Shown here piece by piece: positions 43,170-52,504 of a stretch of 64,000 nucleotides of DNA. The DNA lies in the NCBI GenBank assembly GCA_934754335.1, contig CAKVHY010000002.1:62001-126000 (forward strand), read 5' to 3'. How positions within the stretch are numbered: position 1 is the first letter of the stretch; the number at the start of each line of letters is the position of its first letter. The notes beneath the pieces were generated by a model. The model was not told the DNA's origin and searched no databases. It worked only from the letters and a program-made list of their open reading frames with translations. The position numbers and the translations under genes are program-made. The stretch is from an uncultured Clostridia bacterium (GTDB lineage: Bacteria > Bacillota > Clostridia > Christensenellales > UBA1242).

Positions 43170-43970
43170 TTGGATACATTTCTACATTTATGTGTATTAA
43201 TCTTAATAACGTATCTAATATTATTTTTGCTTGCTAAGGCAATGTTTGCAATTTTTGGCGGAGAAAAGAAGCCTAGCAAGAAAAAAAGCAAGCCTCCAAA
43301 AACAAAGTTTTCAAAAGTAAAAGAAGTTAAACAAGATTTAATAAGTGTTGAGCAATTAGAAAAAGAAGAGAGTCAGATTAAAAAAGATAGTTTTGTTTTC
43401 TTGGATAGTGCGTTGCCAGAAGATAAGAAGTTTGATCCTAGTAGTTTAATTGAAGAAAAACAGCCAGTACAAGCAGAAGATAAAACTGCAATAGATCAAT
43501 ATCTAAATGAAACGAAAGAGAACGAAAAGCGTGAGAAATTAAGGCAACGTAGGGAACAATTCTTAAAAGAATTGAATAATCCGCTAAAAAAATATGAGAA
43601 GCCGGAAGTTAATAACAAAGATGATGACTTTTCCAGTTGGCTTATTAAAGATGAAGAAAAGTCAACATCAGATAAAAGCCTTGAAGATTTAAAACGTATT
43701 CAAGAAACTCAAAATAGAATTAATCTTGCTCGTGAGAATTTTAGACGCATGAAAGAAGCCGAAACTCGAAGCAGAGCATATGCGATGGAAAACACGATGC
43801 CTAAAAGCAATAATAAAGTTTCTTATGAAGAAGTGGAGAATTTGCTAGATGGCATGGAAGCAAAGCAGGCAGATAATAAATTAACGCTAAAAGATGAGTT
43901 TAATAACTTATCTAGAGATATGAAAATATTTGTTTTGGCGAAGATGATAAATAGCGATTTTAAATTGTAG
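43170..43970 (+). CDS. Single-pass membrane protein with charged coiled-coil body
   Basis: 266 residues, family not recognised. TTG start with GGAGG at 43160-43164. Residues about 5-30 are one membrane helix (LCVLILITYLILFLLAKAMF), followed by a Lys/Pro-rich juxtamembrane stretch. The rest is highly charged and helical, with heptad-like Glu/Lys/Arg patterns (about 105-145 and 180-215) and little sign of a globular domain apart from the last 40 residues. It resembles bitopic scaffold proteins of the envelope or division machinery, but no homology is claimed. It precedes yqfC by 58 bases in the same direction. Confidence 0.7.
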   Translation: MDTFLHLCVLILITYLILFLLAKAMFAIFGGEKKPSKKKSKPPKTKFSKVKEVKQDLISVEQLEKEESQIKKDSFVFLDSALPEDKKFDPSSLIEEKQPVQAEDKTAIDQYLNETKENEKREKLRQRREQFLKELNNPLKKYEKPEVNNKDDDFSSWLIKDEEKSTSDKSLEDLKRIQETQNRINLARENFRRMKEAETRSRAYAMENTMPKSNNKVSYEEVENLLDGMEAKQADNKLTLKDEFNNLSRDMKIFVLAKMINSDFKL

Positions 43971-44028
43971 TTTTACATTATTCTAAATTGTTAGAACCAA
44001 TCATAATTATATTTATAAAGGAGTGATT

Positions 44029-44331
44029 ATGGTTGGTTGTTTTTCTGAACTTTGCTCGGTTGTTGGCTTGCCAATGAAGGAAGTTTTAAATGATTATAAA
44101 GTGGTGTATATTTCTAGCGGTGCGGTGATGGTTACAAACTTTATAAAAGTTTTATCATATTCCACAGAAAGTATTGCATTGAAGGTTAAAAATAATGTTT
44201 TAAATATTGAAGGCGTTGGAATTGAGATAAAAGAACTTTCAAAAAGTGAAATAGTGGCAAAAGGCAAAATAAATAGGATTTATTTATCAAGGGAGTTTTT
44301 AAATGAAGAAAAGAAGCAAACAGATAAATAA
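44029..44331 (+). CDS. yqfC: Sporulation protein YqfC
   Basis: 100 residues. The frame begins at a GTG at 44023, but AAAGGAG (44017-44023) positions the ATG at 44029 as the start. It matches YqfC: the ISSGAVMVTNFIKVLSYS centre and the VLNIEGVGIEIKELSKSEI beta pattern. It is a small protein of the sigma-E regulon in Bacillus with an unclear mechanism. It overlaps yqfD by 29 bases, so the pair is translationally coupled, the order kept in spore formers. Confidence 0.88.
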   Translation: MVGCFSELCSVVGLPMKEVLNDYKVVYISSGAVMVTNFIKVLSYSTESIALKVKNNVLNIEGVGIEIKELSKSEIVAKGKINRIYLSREFLNEEKKQTDK

Positions 44332-45445
44332 ATTTGTTTTAGAAGGCTTGAATACTGAGCGACTTATCAACCAACTTATTTCTCTTAATATTCAAACTTA
44401 TAATTTCAAAAAAACAGACTATAACAAATTGGAATTTGAAACCAATTTAAAAGATGCGGACAAGGTTAGGACACTAGTAAAACGTTTAAATTTTAAATAT
44501 GAAGAAGTTAGTACAGGGGTGGCAAGAACAATTGAGTTTTTTAAATATAGATTTGGCATTTTAATTGGACTTGTACTTTCCATTATATTTATAGTGATTA
44601 TAAATTCATATACATTTAATTTTAAAATACTTGGCATTGAAAATATAACTGCCGAAGAAGTGGAAATAGTATTAAAAGAATATGGGATTGAGAAGTTTAA
44701 ACGAAATAGTTTTGAAGATGAAAAACTTGAAATGTTTCTTTCGGAGAAGTTGCCAAGAATTTCTATGGTTAGCGTGGCGAAGAAGGGAACAACTATAATT
44801 ATAAACATTAAGGAAAAACTAAAAGAGTATGAAGAGAACTACTTGCCGATTGTTGCATCTGAAAATATGCTTATAACAAATATGCGAGTGTATGCGGGTT
44901 ACACTAATAAAAAAGTCGGCGACTCTGTGATGGCGGGTGAAACAATCGTTGAGCCATATATAATTGACGCAAAAGGTGAAAAGAAGAGCATAGAACCTAA
45001 AGCGTTTATAGAAGGAAAAGTTTGGTACACATCTAGCGAAACATTTGAAGTGAATGAAACCAAACTCGTCCGAACAGGCAAAAAGATAATGCTTTCTAGC
45101 GAATATTTGCTTGGAAATGGAAGCGTTTTTAAATCTGAGAAAACAAATACTTTTGAGCATTACGAAATAGAAGAAAGTGAAAAAATTATATCGTATATAT
45201 TTCTTCCTATAAAATTGAAAAATAGTATTGCTTATGAATTGAAGGAAGAATATAATAGTAGAAACTTTGAAGATTTTAAAGATGAGATAGTGGCGCGAAA
45301 TTTAAGTGTGGCGTATTCAAAAGTGCCAGCAAACGCTTTGATTGATGACGAAAAAGTGGTAATATCTAATAGTGAAGATAAGTATTTTATAAATGTTTAT
45401 CTGGAATCTTCAGTGGTTTTAGGAGAAAAATTGAATGAAAATTAA
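44303..45445 (+). CDS. yqfD: Sporulation protein YqfD
   Basis: 380 residues matching YqfD (SpoIV-associated). A cytoplasmic N-terminal domain of about 85 residues is followed by one membrane helix (about 88-107, FGILIGLVLSIIFIVII), then an extracytoplasmic part with POTRA/FtsQ-like beta modules (FKILGIENITAEEVEIVLKE; VSVAKKGTTIIINIKEK) and a Lys/Glu-rich C-terminus. It is produced in the mother cell in Bacillus. AAGGGAG lies upstream of the ATG inside yqfC. ybeY overlaps its end by 11 bases; phoH and yqfF, usually between, are absent. Confidence 0.9.
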   Translation: MKKRSKQINKFVLEGLNTERLINQLISLNIQTYNFKKTDYNKLEFETNLKDADKVRTLVKRLNFKYEEVSTGVARTIEFFKYRFGILIGLVLSIIFIVIINSYTFNFKILGIENITAEEVEIVLKEYGIEKFKRNSFEDEKLEMFLSEKLPRISMVSVAKKGTTIIINIKEKLKEYEENYLPIVASENMLITNMRVYAGYTNKKVGDSVMAGETIVEPYIIDAKGEKKSIEPKAFIEGKVWYTSSETFEVNETKLVRTGKKIMLSSEYLLGNGSVFKSEKTNTFEHYEIEESEKIISYIFLPIKLKNSIAYELKEEYNSRNFEDFKDEIVARNLSVAYSKVPANALIDDEKVVISNSEDKYFINVYLESSVVLGEKLNEN

Positions 45446-45941
45446 TTTTAGTGATAAGTTGTTTACAAAAAAATATCATGATCTTATAACTTTAACTTAT
45501 GAGAACGCAGTTGCTGAGTTGAAGCCAACATATAAGAATTTGGAAGTTAATATTATCTTTGTAAACTCAAAAGAGATTAGAAAAATTAATCGTGAATATA
45601 GAAATAAAGATAGCGTTACAGATGTTATATCTTTTCCGCTTATTGCTAGCCCTGAAACAGGAATAATTGTGAAGAAAATTAATAAAGAAGATAATGCTTT
45701 TGATATTGACCCATCAACTAAAAATTTGGAACTTGGAGATATATATATTTGCCTAAAAAGAGCAAAACAACAAGCCAAGGAGTATGGTCATTCAAACGCA
45801 AGAGAAGTGGCGTATTTATCTTTACATGGGCTTTTGCATCTTTTAGGATATGACCATATTGAAGAAGAAGATAAAAAGGTTATGAGAAAAGCGGAAGAGA
45901 AAATTTTATCTAAGAATATTGAAACTAAAATTGAGTTTTAA
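45435..45941 (+). CDS. ybeY: Endoribonuclease YbeY
   Basis: A single-strand endoribonuclease in rRNA maturation and ribosome quality control. 168 residues. The zinc motif HGLLHLLGYDH supplies the three His ligands, and SVTDVISFPL with LGDIYICLKRAKQQAKEYGH is characteristic. The start overlaps the yqfD end (TTAGGAGAAAAATTG upstream provides the ribosome site). era follows 40 bases later; dgkA and cdd are missing. Confidence 0.96.
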   Translation: MKINFSDKLFTKKYHDLITLTYENAVAELKPTYKNLEVNIIFVNSKEIRKINREYRNKDSVTDVISFPLIASPETGIIVKKINKEDNAFDIDPSTKNLELGDIYICLKRAKQQAKEYGHSNAREVAYLSLHGLLHLLGYDHIEEEDKKVMRKAEEKILSKNIETKIEF

Positions 45942-45981
45942 TTAAAATAATACAAATAATATTACAAAGGAGAAAAGATTT

Positions 45982-46872
45982 TTGAGTTTTAAATCTGGAT
46001 TTGTTAGCGTTGTAGGAAAGGCAAACGTTGGGAAAAGTACTTTAATAAATACATTGGTTGGGGAGAAGGTGGCAATAGTGTCGCCAAAACCTCAAACAAC
46101 AAGAAATAAGATTCTAGGCATTTTGAATGAAGAAGATTATCAGATAATCTTTATTGACACGCCCGGAATGCATAAGGCTAAAAACAAACTTGATGAAGTT
46201 ATGGATAAAAGTATTGGCGAAAGTATGCAGGGTGTGGACGTTTTGGTTATTGTTTTAGATGGTAGTAAGAAAATTCGCCCAGACGATGTGGAATTTGTTA
46301 AAAAGTACGATAAATCCAATACAATCTTGGTTGTTAGCAAGATAGACGACACAACTTTTAATAAGTTGTATCCACAGTTGGCTGTGTTTAACGATTTAAA
46401 GAATATAAAAGATATTATTCCGTTATCATCATTTAATGGAAAAAACATAGATGTTTTGCTTGAAAAAATTAAAGAAAAGTTGCCAGAAGGTGAAAGATAT
46501 TTTGATGAAGATAGTTATACAGATAAGTCCGTTAAATTCATGGTTAGTGAAATAATTCGTGAAAAAATACTTTGGAAATTAAATGATGAAATCCCGCATG
46601 GCGTGGCGGTGGAAATCGTTAGTTTTAAAGAGAAAAAAGAAGTGGCGGTGATATCTGCAAATATTATTTGTGAAAAACAAAGTCATAAGCAAATTATTAT
46701 TGGGGCTAAAGGTCAAATGCTAAAAGAGATTGGAACTAAGAGCAGGCTTGAGATTGAGAAGTTGCTAGGCAAGCGAGTTTCGCTAGATTTGTTTGTTAAG
46801 GTTAGGGAAGATTGGCGAGAAAATGGTTCTTTTGTTAATAATTTGTATGGCGATTTGGGAGAATTAAACTAA
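45982..46872 (+). CDS. era: GTPase Era
   Basis: A 30S-assembly GTPase binding the 16S rRNA 3' end. 296 residues, TTG start with AAAGGAGA 8 bases upstream. G1 GKANVGKST, G2 PQTTRNK and G3 DTPGMH are canonical. G4 is SKID (119-122) in place of NKID, a conservative but unusual change at the guanine-specificity site. The C-terminal KH domain with IIIGAKGQMLKEIG and VKVREDWRE is complete. recO starts on the base after its stop codon. Confidence 0.96.
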   Translation: MSFKSGFVSVVGKANVGKSTLINTLVGEKVAIVSPKPQTTRNKILGILNEEDYQIIFIDTPGMHKAKNKLDEVMDKSIGESMQGVDVLVIVLDGSKKIRPDDVEFVKKYDKSNTILVVSKIDDTTFNKLYPQLAVFNDLKNIKDIIPLSSFNGKNIDVLLEKIKEKLPEGERYFDEDSYTDKSVKFMVSEIIREKILWKLNDEIPHGVAVEIVSFKEKKEVAVISANIICEKQSHKQIIIGAKGQMLKEIGTKSRLEIEKLLGKRVSLDLFVKVREDWRENGSFVNNLYGDLGELN

Positions 46873-47565
46873 TTGGAAGAATTGCGTGTTAAGGGCATTG
46901 TGCTAAGTTCTAGCGACCATAAAGATAAAGATAAAATTGATACAATTTTTACGCTAGAACAAGGAAAAATCAATGGAATTTTAAAAGGGGTTAAACTGGC
47001 AAAATCTAAGTTGAAATTTGCCAGCCAACCTTTTTGTTTTGCACAATTTGAGTTGGTTAAAACTAACGAATTTTATACGATTACACAAGTGGATTTAATT
47101 GAATCGTTTTATGATTTGACCACCGATTACGATAAATTTATGCGTGGGGCAAGCATGCTGAAAGTTTGTAATAAAGCCCTTAAAAAGGGCATTGTTAACC
47201 CTAAATTATTCTTAACTCTATTAAATTCACTGAACCTATTAACTTATTCAAAGACTGATGATAAATTAGTTGTAATTAAATTCATATTAGAATTTTTAAA
47301 TTCACTTGGATTCGGGTTAAATACAAATAATTGTATTACGTGCGGAAAGAAACTGGTTGATGGCGTTTATTTTGATAATATTACTGGTGAGTTTAGTTGC
47401 ATAGAGTGTGGCGGAAAGCAATTTTTGAATTGTGAAACTTTTAATGCTTTAAAACAAATTCAAATGGTGGATTTTGAAGAAATTGAAAATTTTAAATATA
47501 ATGACGATGTTCTAACCACATTGTTTGATTTGCTTAATTATGAATTAAAAAGGATTATTTATTGA
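46873..47565 (+). CDS. recO: DNA repair protein RecO
   Basis: A recombination mediator that loads RecA with RecR. 230 residues: N-terminal OB fold (KGIVLSSSDHKDKDKIDTIF), helical middle, and a zinc finger with CITCGKK and CIECGGKQF (four Cys). TTG start directly follows the era stop; GGGAG 11 bases upstream is the only ribosome site, and coupling to era is likely. The gene ends with TGA, confirming that TGA is a stop here. Its terminator stem overlaps the last codons. Confidence 0.93.
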   Translation: MEELRVKGIVLSSSDHKDKDKIDTIFTLEQGKINGILKGVKLAKSKLKFASQPFCFAQFELVKTNEFYTITQVDLIESFYDLTTDYDKFMRGASMLKVCNKALKKGIVNPKLFLTLLNSLNLLTYSKTDDKLVVIKFILEFLNSLGFGLNTNNCITCGKKLVDGVYFDNITGEFSCIECGGKQFLNCETFNALKQIQMVDFEEIENFKYNDDVLTTLFDLLNYELKRIIY

Positions 47566-47577
47566 TCCTTTTTTATT
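47547..47577 (+). terminator. Terminator overlapping the 3' end of recO
   Basis: AAAAAGGAT (47547-47555) lies inside recO and pairs with ATCCTTTTT (47565-47573); the stop codon is in the 9-base loop. Confidence 0.75.
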
Positions 47578-47589
47578 TATATAAATGAT

Positions 47590-47618
47590 TTGACATTTGA
47601 TTTTTATTTTGGAATAAT
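47590..47618 (+). promoter_or_regulatory. Promoter of BspA-like gene 3
   Basis: TTGACA (47590-47595), 17-bp spacer, AATAAT (47613-47618). No inverted repeat like that of BspA 2 is present. Confidence 0.55.
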
Positions 47619-47649
47619 ATACAAGAAATAATTATTTAAAGGATATATA

Positions 47650-49629
47650 ATGAGAAAAAGTGTAAAAATTGTTTCAATGCTTATTGCTGTAACTTTAGTT
47701 ATGGCGGTTATGATAGTTGTAATATATGCTGCTATATCTGGAAATGTGGGAATAAATGCCCATGTTTCATGGACTGCACAGGCAGGAGTGGATTTGGAAT
47801 TTTGGGCGACTGCTACTGGCGGAGATAATGCAAAATCTATAGATAAAGTTAGAATATCGCCTAGCACTACAAACTCAAATGCCAATATCTTAGGCGATCT
47901 AAGTTGTAACTTTAAGGATTCCACAGACGATGGGGTGAACAATCCTTCTGCTATAATATTTAAATATTGTATACAAAATAAAAGTTTAACTCCGCTTAAC
48001 ATTAAAGTTACAGAGCATCCTTTGGAAATGGAGGAGGCTGGTACAGGTCATGGAGACCATACTCCTAAAGTGGAGTTGTTATCGATGGTTGATAACGAAT
48101 CTATCTTAGATTTGGCAAATGGTTCTAGTGGTTATAATTTACAGGCTGGAGATACTTTTGAATATTTGGTTCGAATATCTATGGCAAGTGGTGGCGTTGG
48201 CGATATAAATGCGGATTATAATTTACAACCAGATTTTAGAGTTGACGTAAGATTTGATTTCAGTGTGGCAACGGTTTCAAATCCAACTGTTACAACAAAT
48301 GTTGACGGTGCAAGTTCTGGCGAAATCCCTTCAAATAGTTTGGGAAGTGTTTCGCTGGGAGATTATTTAAGTTCAATAGAACCTGAAGTTTCAACTGGTT
48401 GGTTTTTTGATGAAAATTTGACAAAAGTTGTTGATGAAGACCATTTAAATAGCCAATTAAAAGAAACTTCACTTTTATCGTTATATTGTAAAACTGCGTC
48501 AACTTCGGGATTAACATTTAATGCAAATAGTGATGGAACTTGTTATGTTACAGCCAATAGTCCAACAGGTGAAATAGTAATTCCTAATATGGTCAATGGT
48601 ATGAAGGTGGTGAACATCGCAAACAACGCCTTCAAAAATTGCAAAGAAATAACTGCAATTACATTTCCAAGTAGTTTAACAAGTATTAGTGCAAACGCAT
48701 TTCAAGGTTGCACGGGTATGCAATCTGTTGTGTTGCCAAATTCTGTTAAACTTATTTCTGCTAATGTTTTCTATGGTTGCACGGGTTTGACAAGTTTAAC
48801 TATTCCAAATGGTGTTACAAAAATTGGAAGTCATAGTTTTTATAATTGCAATAAATTAACAACTTTACTTATTCCTAGTAGTGTTACAAGTCTTAAAGGC
48901 GATTCTTTTTCAACAAACACATCATTAATCAGTATAGTAGTTGAAGAAGGTAATGCTGTTTATGATAGTAGAGATAATTGTAATGCAATAGTATATAAAG
49001 GGAGTAATACGCTTGTGTTAGGCTGTCGGAACACTATAATTCCCAAGTCGGTTTATAAACTGGATGATTATTGTTTCTATAACTGTAATAAATTAACAAG
49101 TATTACTATTCCTAACAATGTTGAAATTATAGGAAATTATGCGTTTAGATATTGTTCTGGGTTGACATCAGTTGTGCTTCCAGATTCAATTCAATCTATA
49201 GGAAATTATGCATTTCAAAATTGCTCAAGAATCGCAACATTCTCAACAGGGTTTGGTTGTAAATCAATTGGAAGTTATGCATTAAATAATTGTAAACTTT
49301 TAGCAAATCTTACTCTTGGCTCCAATTTAGAAATTATTGGCGCGGGTGCATTTGCTGGTTGCGTTAAACTTACATCGCTATCTCTTCCAAATAAAGTTAA
49401 TACAATAAACCAACAAGCATTCCTAGGTTGTACGGCTTTAACAAGCGTTTATATTCCAAGTTCGGTGGAAACAATTGTGGCATCAACATATGGAGATTCA
49501 CCATTTAATAATTGTACTTCTAATCTGATGATTAATTGTCAAAGAGCGAGTAAGCCTACTTCATGGGGAACTTATTGGAATTATTATTCAGAAACAGGGC
49601 AATTGAATATTAATTGGAATGTGGCTTAA
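47650..49629 (+). CDS. BspA-like leucine-rich-repeat surface protein 3
   Basis: 659 residues, third member of the local family. A signal peptide or anchor (1-27) is followed by the shared beta module (VSWTAQAGVDLEFWA; NNPSAIIFKYCIQNKSL; ISMASGGVG), an InlB-like repeat with STGWFFDENL (about 220-285), then BspA/LRR_5 units with one YDSRDNCNAIV insert (about 437), and the C-terminal TSWGTYWNYYSETG segment with no wall anchor. It is the most diverged of the three. AAAGGATAT precedes the ATG. It occupies the interval between recO and ppdK where Firmicutes commonly carry glyQS and ppsR, and has its own promoter and terminator. Confidence 0.9.
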   Translation: MRKSVKIVSMLIAVTLVMAVMIVVIYAAISGNVGINAHVSWTAQAGVDLEFWATATGGDNAKSIDKVRISPSTTNSNANILGDLSCNFKDSTDDGVNNPSAIIFKYCIQNKSLTPLNIKVTEHPLEMEEAGTGHGDHTPKVELLSMVDNESILDLANGSSGYNLQAGDTFEYLVRISMASGGVGDINADYNLQPDFRVDVRFDFSVATVSNPTVTTNVDGASSGEIPSNSLGSVSLGDYLSSIEPEVSTGWFFDENLTKVVDEDHLNSQLKETSLLSLYCKTASTSGLTFNANSDGTCYVTANSPTGEIVIPNMVNGMKVVNIANNAFKNCKEITAITFPSSLTSISANAFQGCTGMQSVVLPNSVKLISANVFYGCTGLTSLTIPNGVTKIGSHSFYNCNKLTTLLIPSSVTSLKGDSFSTNTSLISIVVEEGNAVYDSRDNCNAIVYKGSNTLVLGCRNTIIPKSVYKLDDYCFYNCNKLTSITIPNNVEIIGNYAFRYCSGLTSVVLPDSIQSIGNYAFQNCSRIATFSTGFGCKSIGSYALNNCKLLANLTLGSNLEIIGAGAFAGCVKLTSLSLPNKVNTINQQAFLGCTALTSVYIPSSVETIVASTYGDSPFNNCTSNLMINCQRASKPTSWGTYWNYYSETGQLNINWNVA

Positions 49630-49658
49630 AAGAGTAGAAATTTTTCTATTCTTTTTTT
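49630..49658 (+). terminator. Terminator of BspA-like gene 3
   Basis: AGAGTAGAA (49631-49639) pairs with TTCTATTCT (one G-T pair), short T loop, followed by seven T residues. Confidence 0.75.
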
Positions 49659-49790
49659 GCTATTGTTCAATATTATATTTAATATTTCGTAGTCTTAGCG
49701 TGTTAAAAGGTTAAATTAAAATTTAAGAATGAAAAAATAACAAAAATTACATGCAAATTCCAATTACTTTAAAAAAATCCTTTAAAATAG

Positions 49791-49819
49791 TTGTTTTTTA
49801 GCATTGGTTGGGTTATAAT
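49791..49819 (+). promoter_or_regulatory. Promoter of ppdK
   Basis: TTGTTT (49791-49796), 17-bp spacer, TATAAT (49814-49819), 34 bases before the chosen start. Confidence 0.55.
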
Positions 49820-49852
49820 GAAAGGGTTGAAATTTTTAATAGGAGAAAAAAT

Positions 49853-52492
49853 ATGGCAAATAAATACGTTTACTTATTCAAAGAAGGCAATGCTGGTATG
49901 AGAAATTTGCTAGGTGGTAAGGGTGCTAACCTTGCTGAAATGACAAACCTAGGGCTTCCTGTTCCTCAAGGTTTTACTATTTCAACTGAGGCATGTACTA
50001 AATACTACGAAGATGGCAAACAAATCAACCCAGAAATCCAAGCACAAATTATGGATGCAATTGTTAAAATGGAAGAAATCACTGGCAAAAAATTTGGTGA
50101 TAAAGAAAACCCATTGTTAGTTTCTGTTCGTTCTGGTGCTAGAGCATCAATGCCTGGTATGATGGATACAATTCTAAACCTTGGTTTAAATGAAGAAGTT
50201 GTTGAAGTTATCGCAAAGAAATCTGGAAATCCAAGATGGGCTTGGGACTGCTATAGAAGATTTATTCAAATGTTCTCAGACGTTGTTATGGAAGTTGGTA
50301 AGAAATATTTTGAAAAACTTATCGACCAAATGAAAGAAAGAAAACATGTTGTTTTCGACGTTGATCTAACTGCAGAAGATTTAAAAGAACTTGCTAATGA
50401 ATTCAAAGCAGAATATAAAAATCAATTAGGAAAAGATTTCCCATCTGATCCAAAAGAACAATTATTTGAAGCAATCAAAGCAGTATTCCGTTCTTGGGAT
50501 AATCCTAGAGCAAATGTCTATCGTATGGACCATGATATTCCATATAGTTGGGGTACAGCAGTTAACGTTCAAATGATGGCGTTTGGTAATATGGGTGAAA
50601 CTTCTGGTACAGGTGTTGCGTTCACTCGTAATCCTGCAACTGGTGAAAAAGGCTTAATGGGTGAATTCTTAATGAATGCTCAAGGTGAGGACGTTGTTGC
50701 GGGTGTAAGAACTCCAATGCCTATTGCTAAAATGAGCGAAGTTATGCCTGATGTTTATAAACAATTCCTAGATATCTGCAATATTCTTGAAAATCACTAT
50801 AGAGATATGCAAGATATGGAATTCACAATTGAAGATAAAAAATTATATATGCTTCAAACAAGAAATGGTAAGAGAACTGCAGCAGCAGCGATCAGAATTG
50901 CTTGTGATTTAATTGATGAAGGAATGATCACAGAAGAAGAAGCATTAATGCAAATTGATGCTAAAACTTTGGATATGTTGCTTCACCCAACATTCGATGC
51001 AGAAGCATTAAAGAAAGCAGATAAGAATAACGTTGTTGGTCATGGTATTGCTGCTTCTCCAGGTGCTGCCACAGGTAAAATTGTGTTTACAGCAGAAGAT
51101 GCAGTTGCTCATGGTAAAAACAAAGAAAGAGTTGTTCTTGTAAGACTTGAAACTAGCCCAGAAGATATTGAAGGTATGAAATATGCTCAAGGTATCTTAA
51201 CAGTTCGTGGCGGTCAAACTTCTCACGCAGCGGTTGTTGCAAGAGGTATGGGAACTTGTTGCGTTTCTGGTTGTGGCGATATTAAAATGGACGAAGAAAA
51301 TAAATGCTTCACTCTTGCTGGAAAAACTTTCCATGAAGGTGATAGCCTATCTCTAGATGGTTCTACTGGTAATATTTATGATTGCGAAATCAAAACTGTT
51401 GCTGCAGACCCAAATAGCGGTTATTTCGGACGTATTATGAAACTTGCAGATAAATATAAGAAGTTAGGCGTTAAAACTAATGCTGATACTCCTGCTGATG
51501 CAAAACGTGCTGCCGAACTTGGTGCTGAAGGTATTGGTTTGTGCAGAACTGAGCATATGTTCTTTGACCCAGCAAGAATTGGTGCATTCAGAGAAATGAT
51601 TTGCTCTGATACAGTTGAAGAAAGAGAAGTTGCATTAAATAAAATTGAACCTATGCAACAAGAAGACTTTGAAGGCTTGTTCGAAGCACTACAAGGTCAT
51701 TCAGTAACTATTCGTTACTTAGATCCACCTCTTCATGAATTCGTTCCAACTGAAGAAGCAGATATTAAAGCACTTGCTAAAGCAAAGGGCAAAACTGTTG
51801 AACAAATTAAACAATATATTGTTGACCTTCATGAAACAAACCCTATGATGGGTCACCGTGGTTGCAGACTTGCAGTTACTTATCCAGAAATTGCTGTTAT
51901 GCAAACTAAAGCGGTTATTAAGGCTGCAATTAATGTTCAAAACAGACATAAAGATTGGAACGTTGTTCCAGAGATTATGATTCCACTTATTGGCGATATT
52001 AAAGAACTTCAATTCGTTAAGAAAATAGTTGTTGAAACTGCTGATAAGGTTATCGCTGATGCAAAATCTAATTTGAAATACCTTGTTGGTACAATGATTG
52101 AAATCCCAAGAGCAGCATTAACTGCTGATGAGATTGCTAAAGAAGCAGAATTCTTCTGCTTTGGTACAAACGATTTAACTCAAATGACATTTGGTTTCAG
52201 CCGTGACGATGCTGGTAAATTCTTACCATCATATTACAAAAACAAAATTTTCGAGAGCGATCCATTTGCAAGACTTGATACCACAGGTGTTGGTAAGTTA
52301 ATGGAAATGAGCGTTAAACTTGGAAGAAGCACAAGAAAAGATCTTCATTGCGGTATCTGCGGTGAACACGGTGGTGATCCTTCATCAATCGAGTTCTGCC
52401 ATAAGATTGGTCTTGATTATGTATCTTGTTCTCCTTATAGAGTTCCTATTGCAAGACTTGCTGCTGCTCAAGCCGCTATCAGAAATAAATAA
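49853..52492 (+). CDS. ppdK: Pyruvate, phosphate dikinase
   Basis: Interconverts phosphoenolpyruvate, AMP and PPi with pyruvate, ATP and phosphate; in fermenters it can run glycolytically and save energy through PPi. 879 residues from the ATG at 49853, chosen because AGGAG (49841-49845) fits and MANKYVYLFKEG is the usual start; the longer upstream frame overlaps the promoter. The ATP-grasp domain shows GGKGANLAEM and SVRSGARASMPGMMDT; the phosphohistidine loop GGQTSHAAVVARGMG has the catalytic His near 458; the PEP-binding barrel shows GLCRTEHMF, MGHRGCRL, FGTNDLTQMTFG and the Cys-containing GICGEHGG. The usual regulator ppsR is not adjacent. Confidence 0.97.
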   Translation: MANKYVYLFKEGNAGMRNLLGGKGANLAEMTNLGLPVPQGFTISTEACTKYYEDGKQINPEIQAQIMDAIVKMEEITGKKFGDKENPLLVSVRSGARASMPGMMDTILNLGLNEEVVEVIAKKSGNPRWAWDCYRRFIQMFSDVVMEVGKKYFEKLIDQMKERKHVVFDVDLTAEDLKELANEFKAEYKNQLGKDFPSDPKEQLFEAIKAVFRSWDNPRANVYRMDHDIPYSWGTAVNVQMMAFGNMGETSGTGVAFTRNPATGEKGLMGEFLMNAQGEDVVAGVRTPMPIAKMSEVMPDVYKQFLDICNILENHYRDMQDMEFTIEDKKLYMLQTRNGKRTAAAAIRIACDLIDEGMITEEEALMQIDAKTLDMLLHPTFDAEALKKADKNNVVGHGIAASPGAATGKIVFTAEDAVAHGKNKERVVLVRLETSPEDIEGMKYAQGILTVRGGQTSHAAVVARGMGTCCVSGCGDIKMDEENKCFTLAGKTFHEGDSLSLDGSTGNIYDCEIKTVAADPNSGYFGRIMKLADKYKKLGVKTNADTPADAKRAAELGAEGIGLCRTEHMFFDPARIGAFREMICSDTVEEREVALNKIEPMQQEDFEGLFEALQGHSVTIRYLDPPLHEFVPTEEADIKALAKAKGKTVEQIKQYIVDLHETNPMMGHRGCRLAVTYPEIAVMQTKAVIKAAINVQNRHKDWNVVPEIMIPLIGDIKELQFVKKIVVETADKVIADAKSNLKYLVGTMIEIPRAALTADEIAKEAEFFCFGTNDLTQMTFGFSRDDAGKFLPSYYKNKIFESDPFARLDTTGVGKLMEMSVKLGRSTRKDLHCGICGEHGGDPSSIEFCHKIGLDYVSCSPYRVPIARLAAAQAAIRNK

Positions 52493-52504
52493 TAAAATAA
52501 AAAT

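Noticed and set aside
49808..49852. Upstream in-frame extension of ppdK.
   Set aside because: It overlaps the TATAAT box; the ATG at 49853 has AGGAG at correct spacing and the family start.
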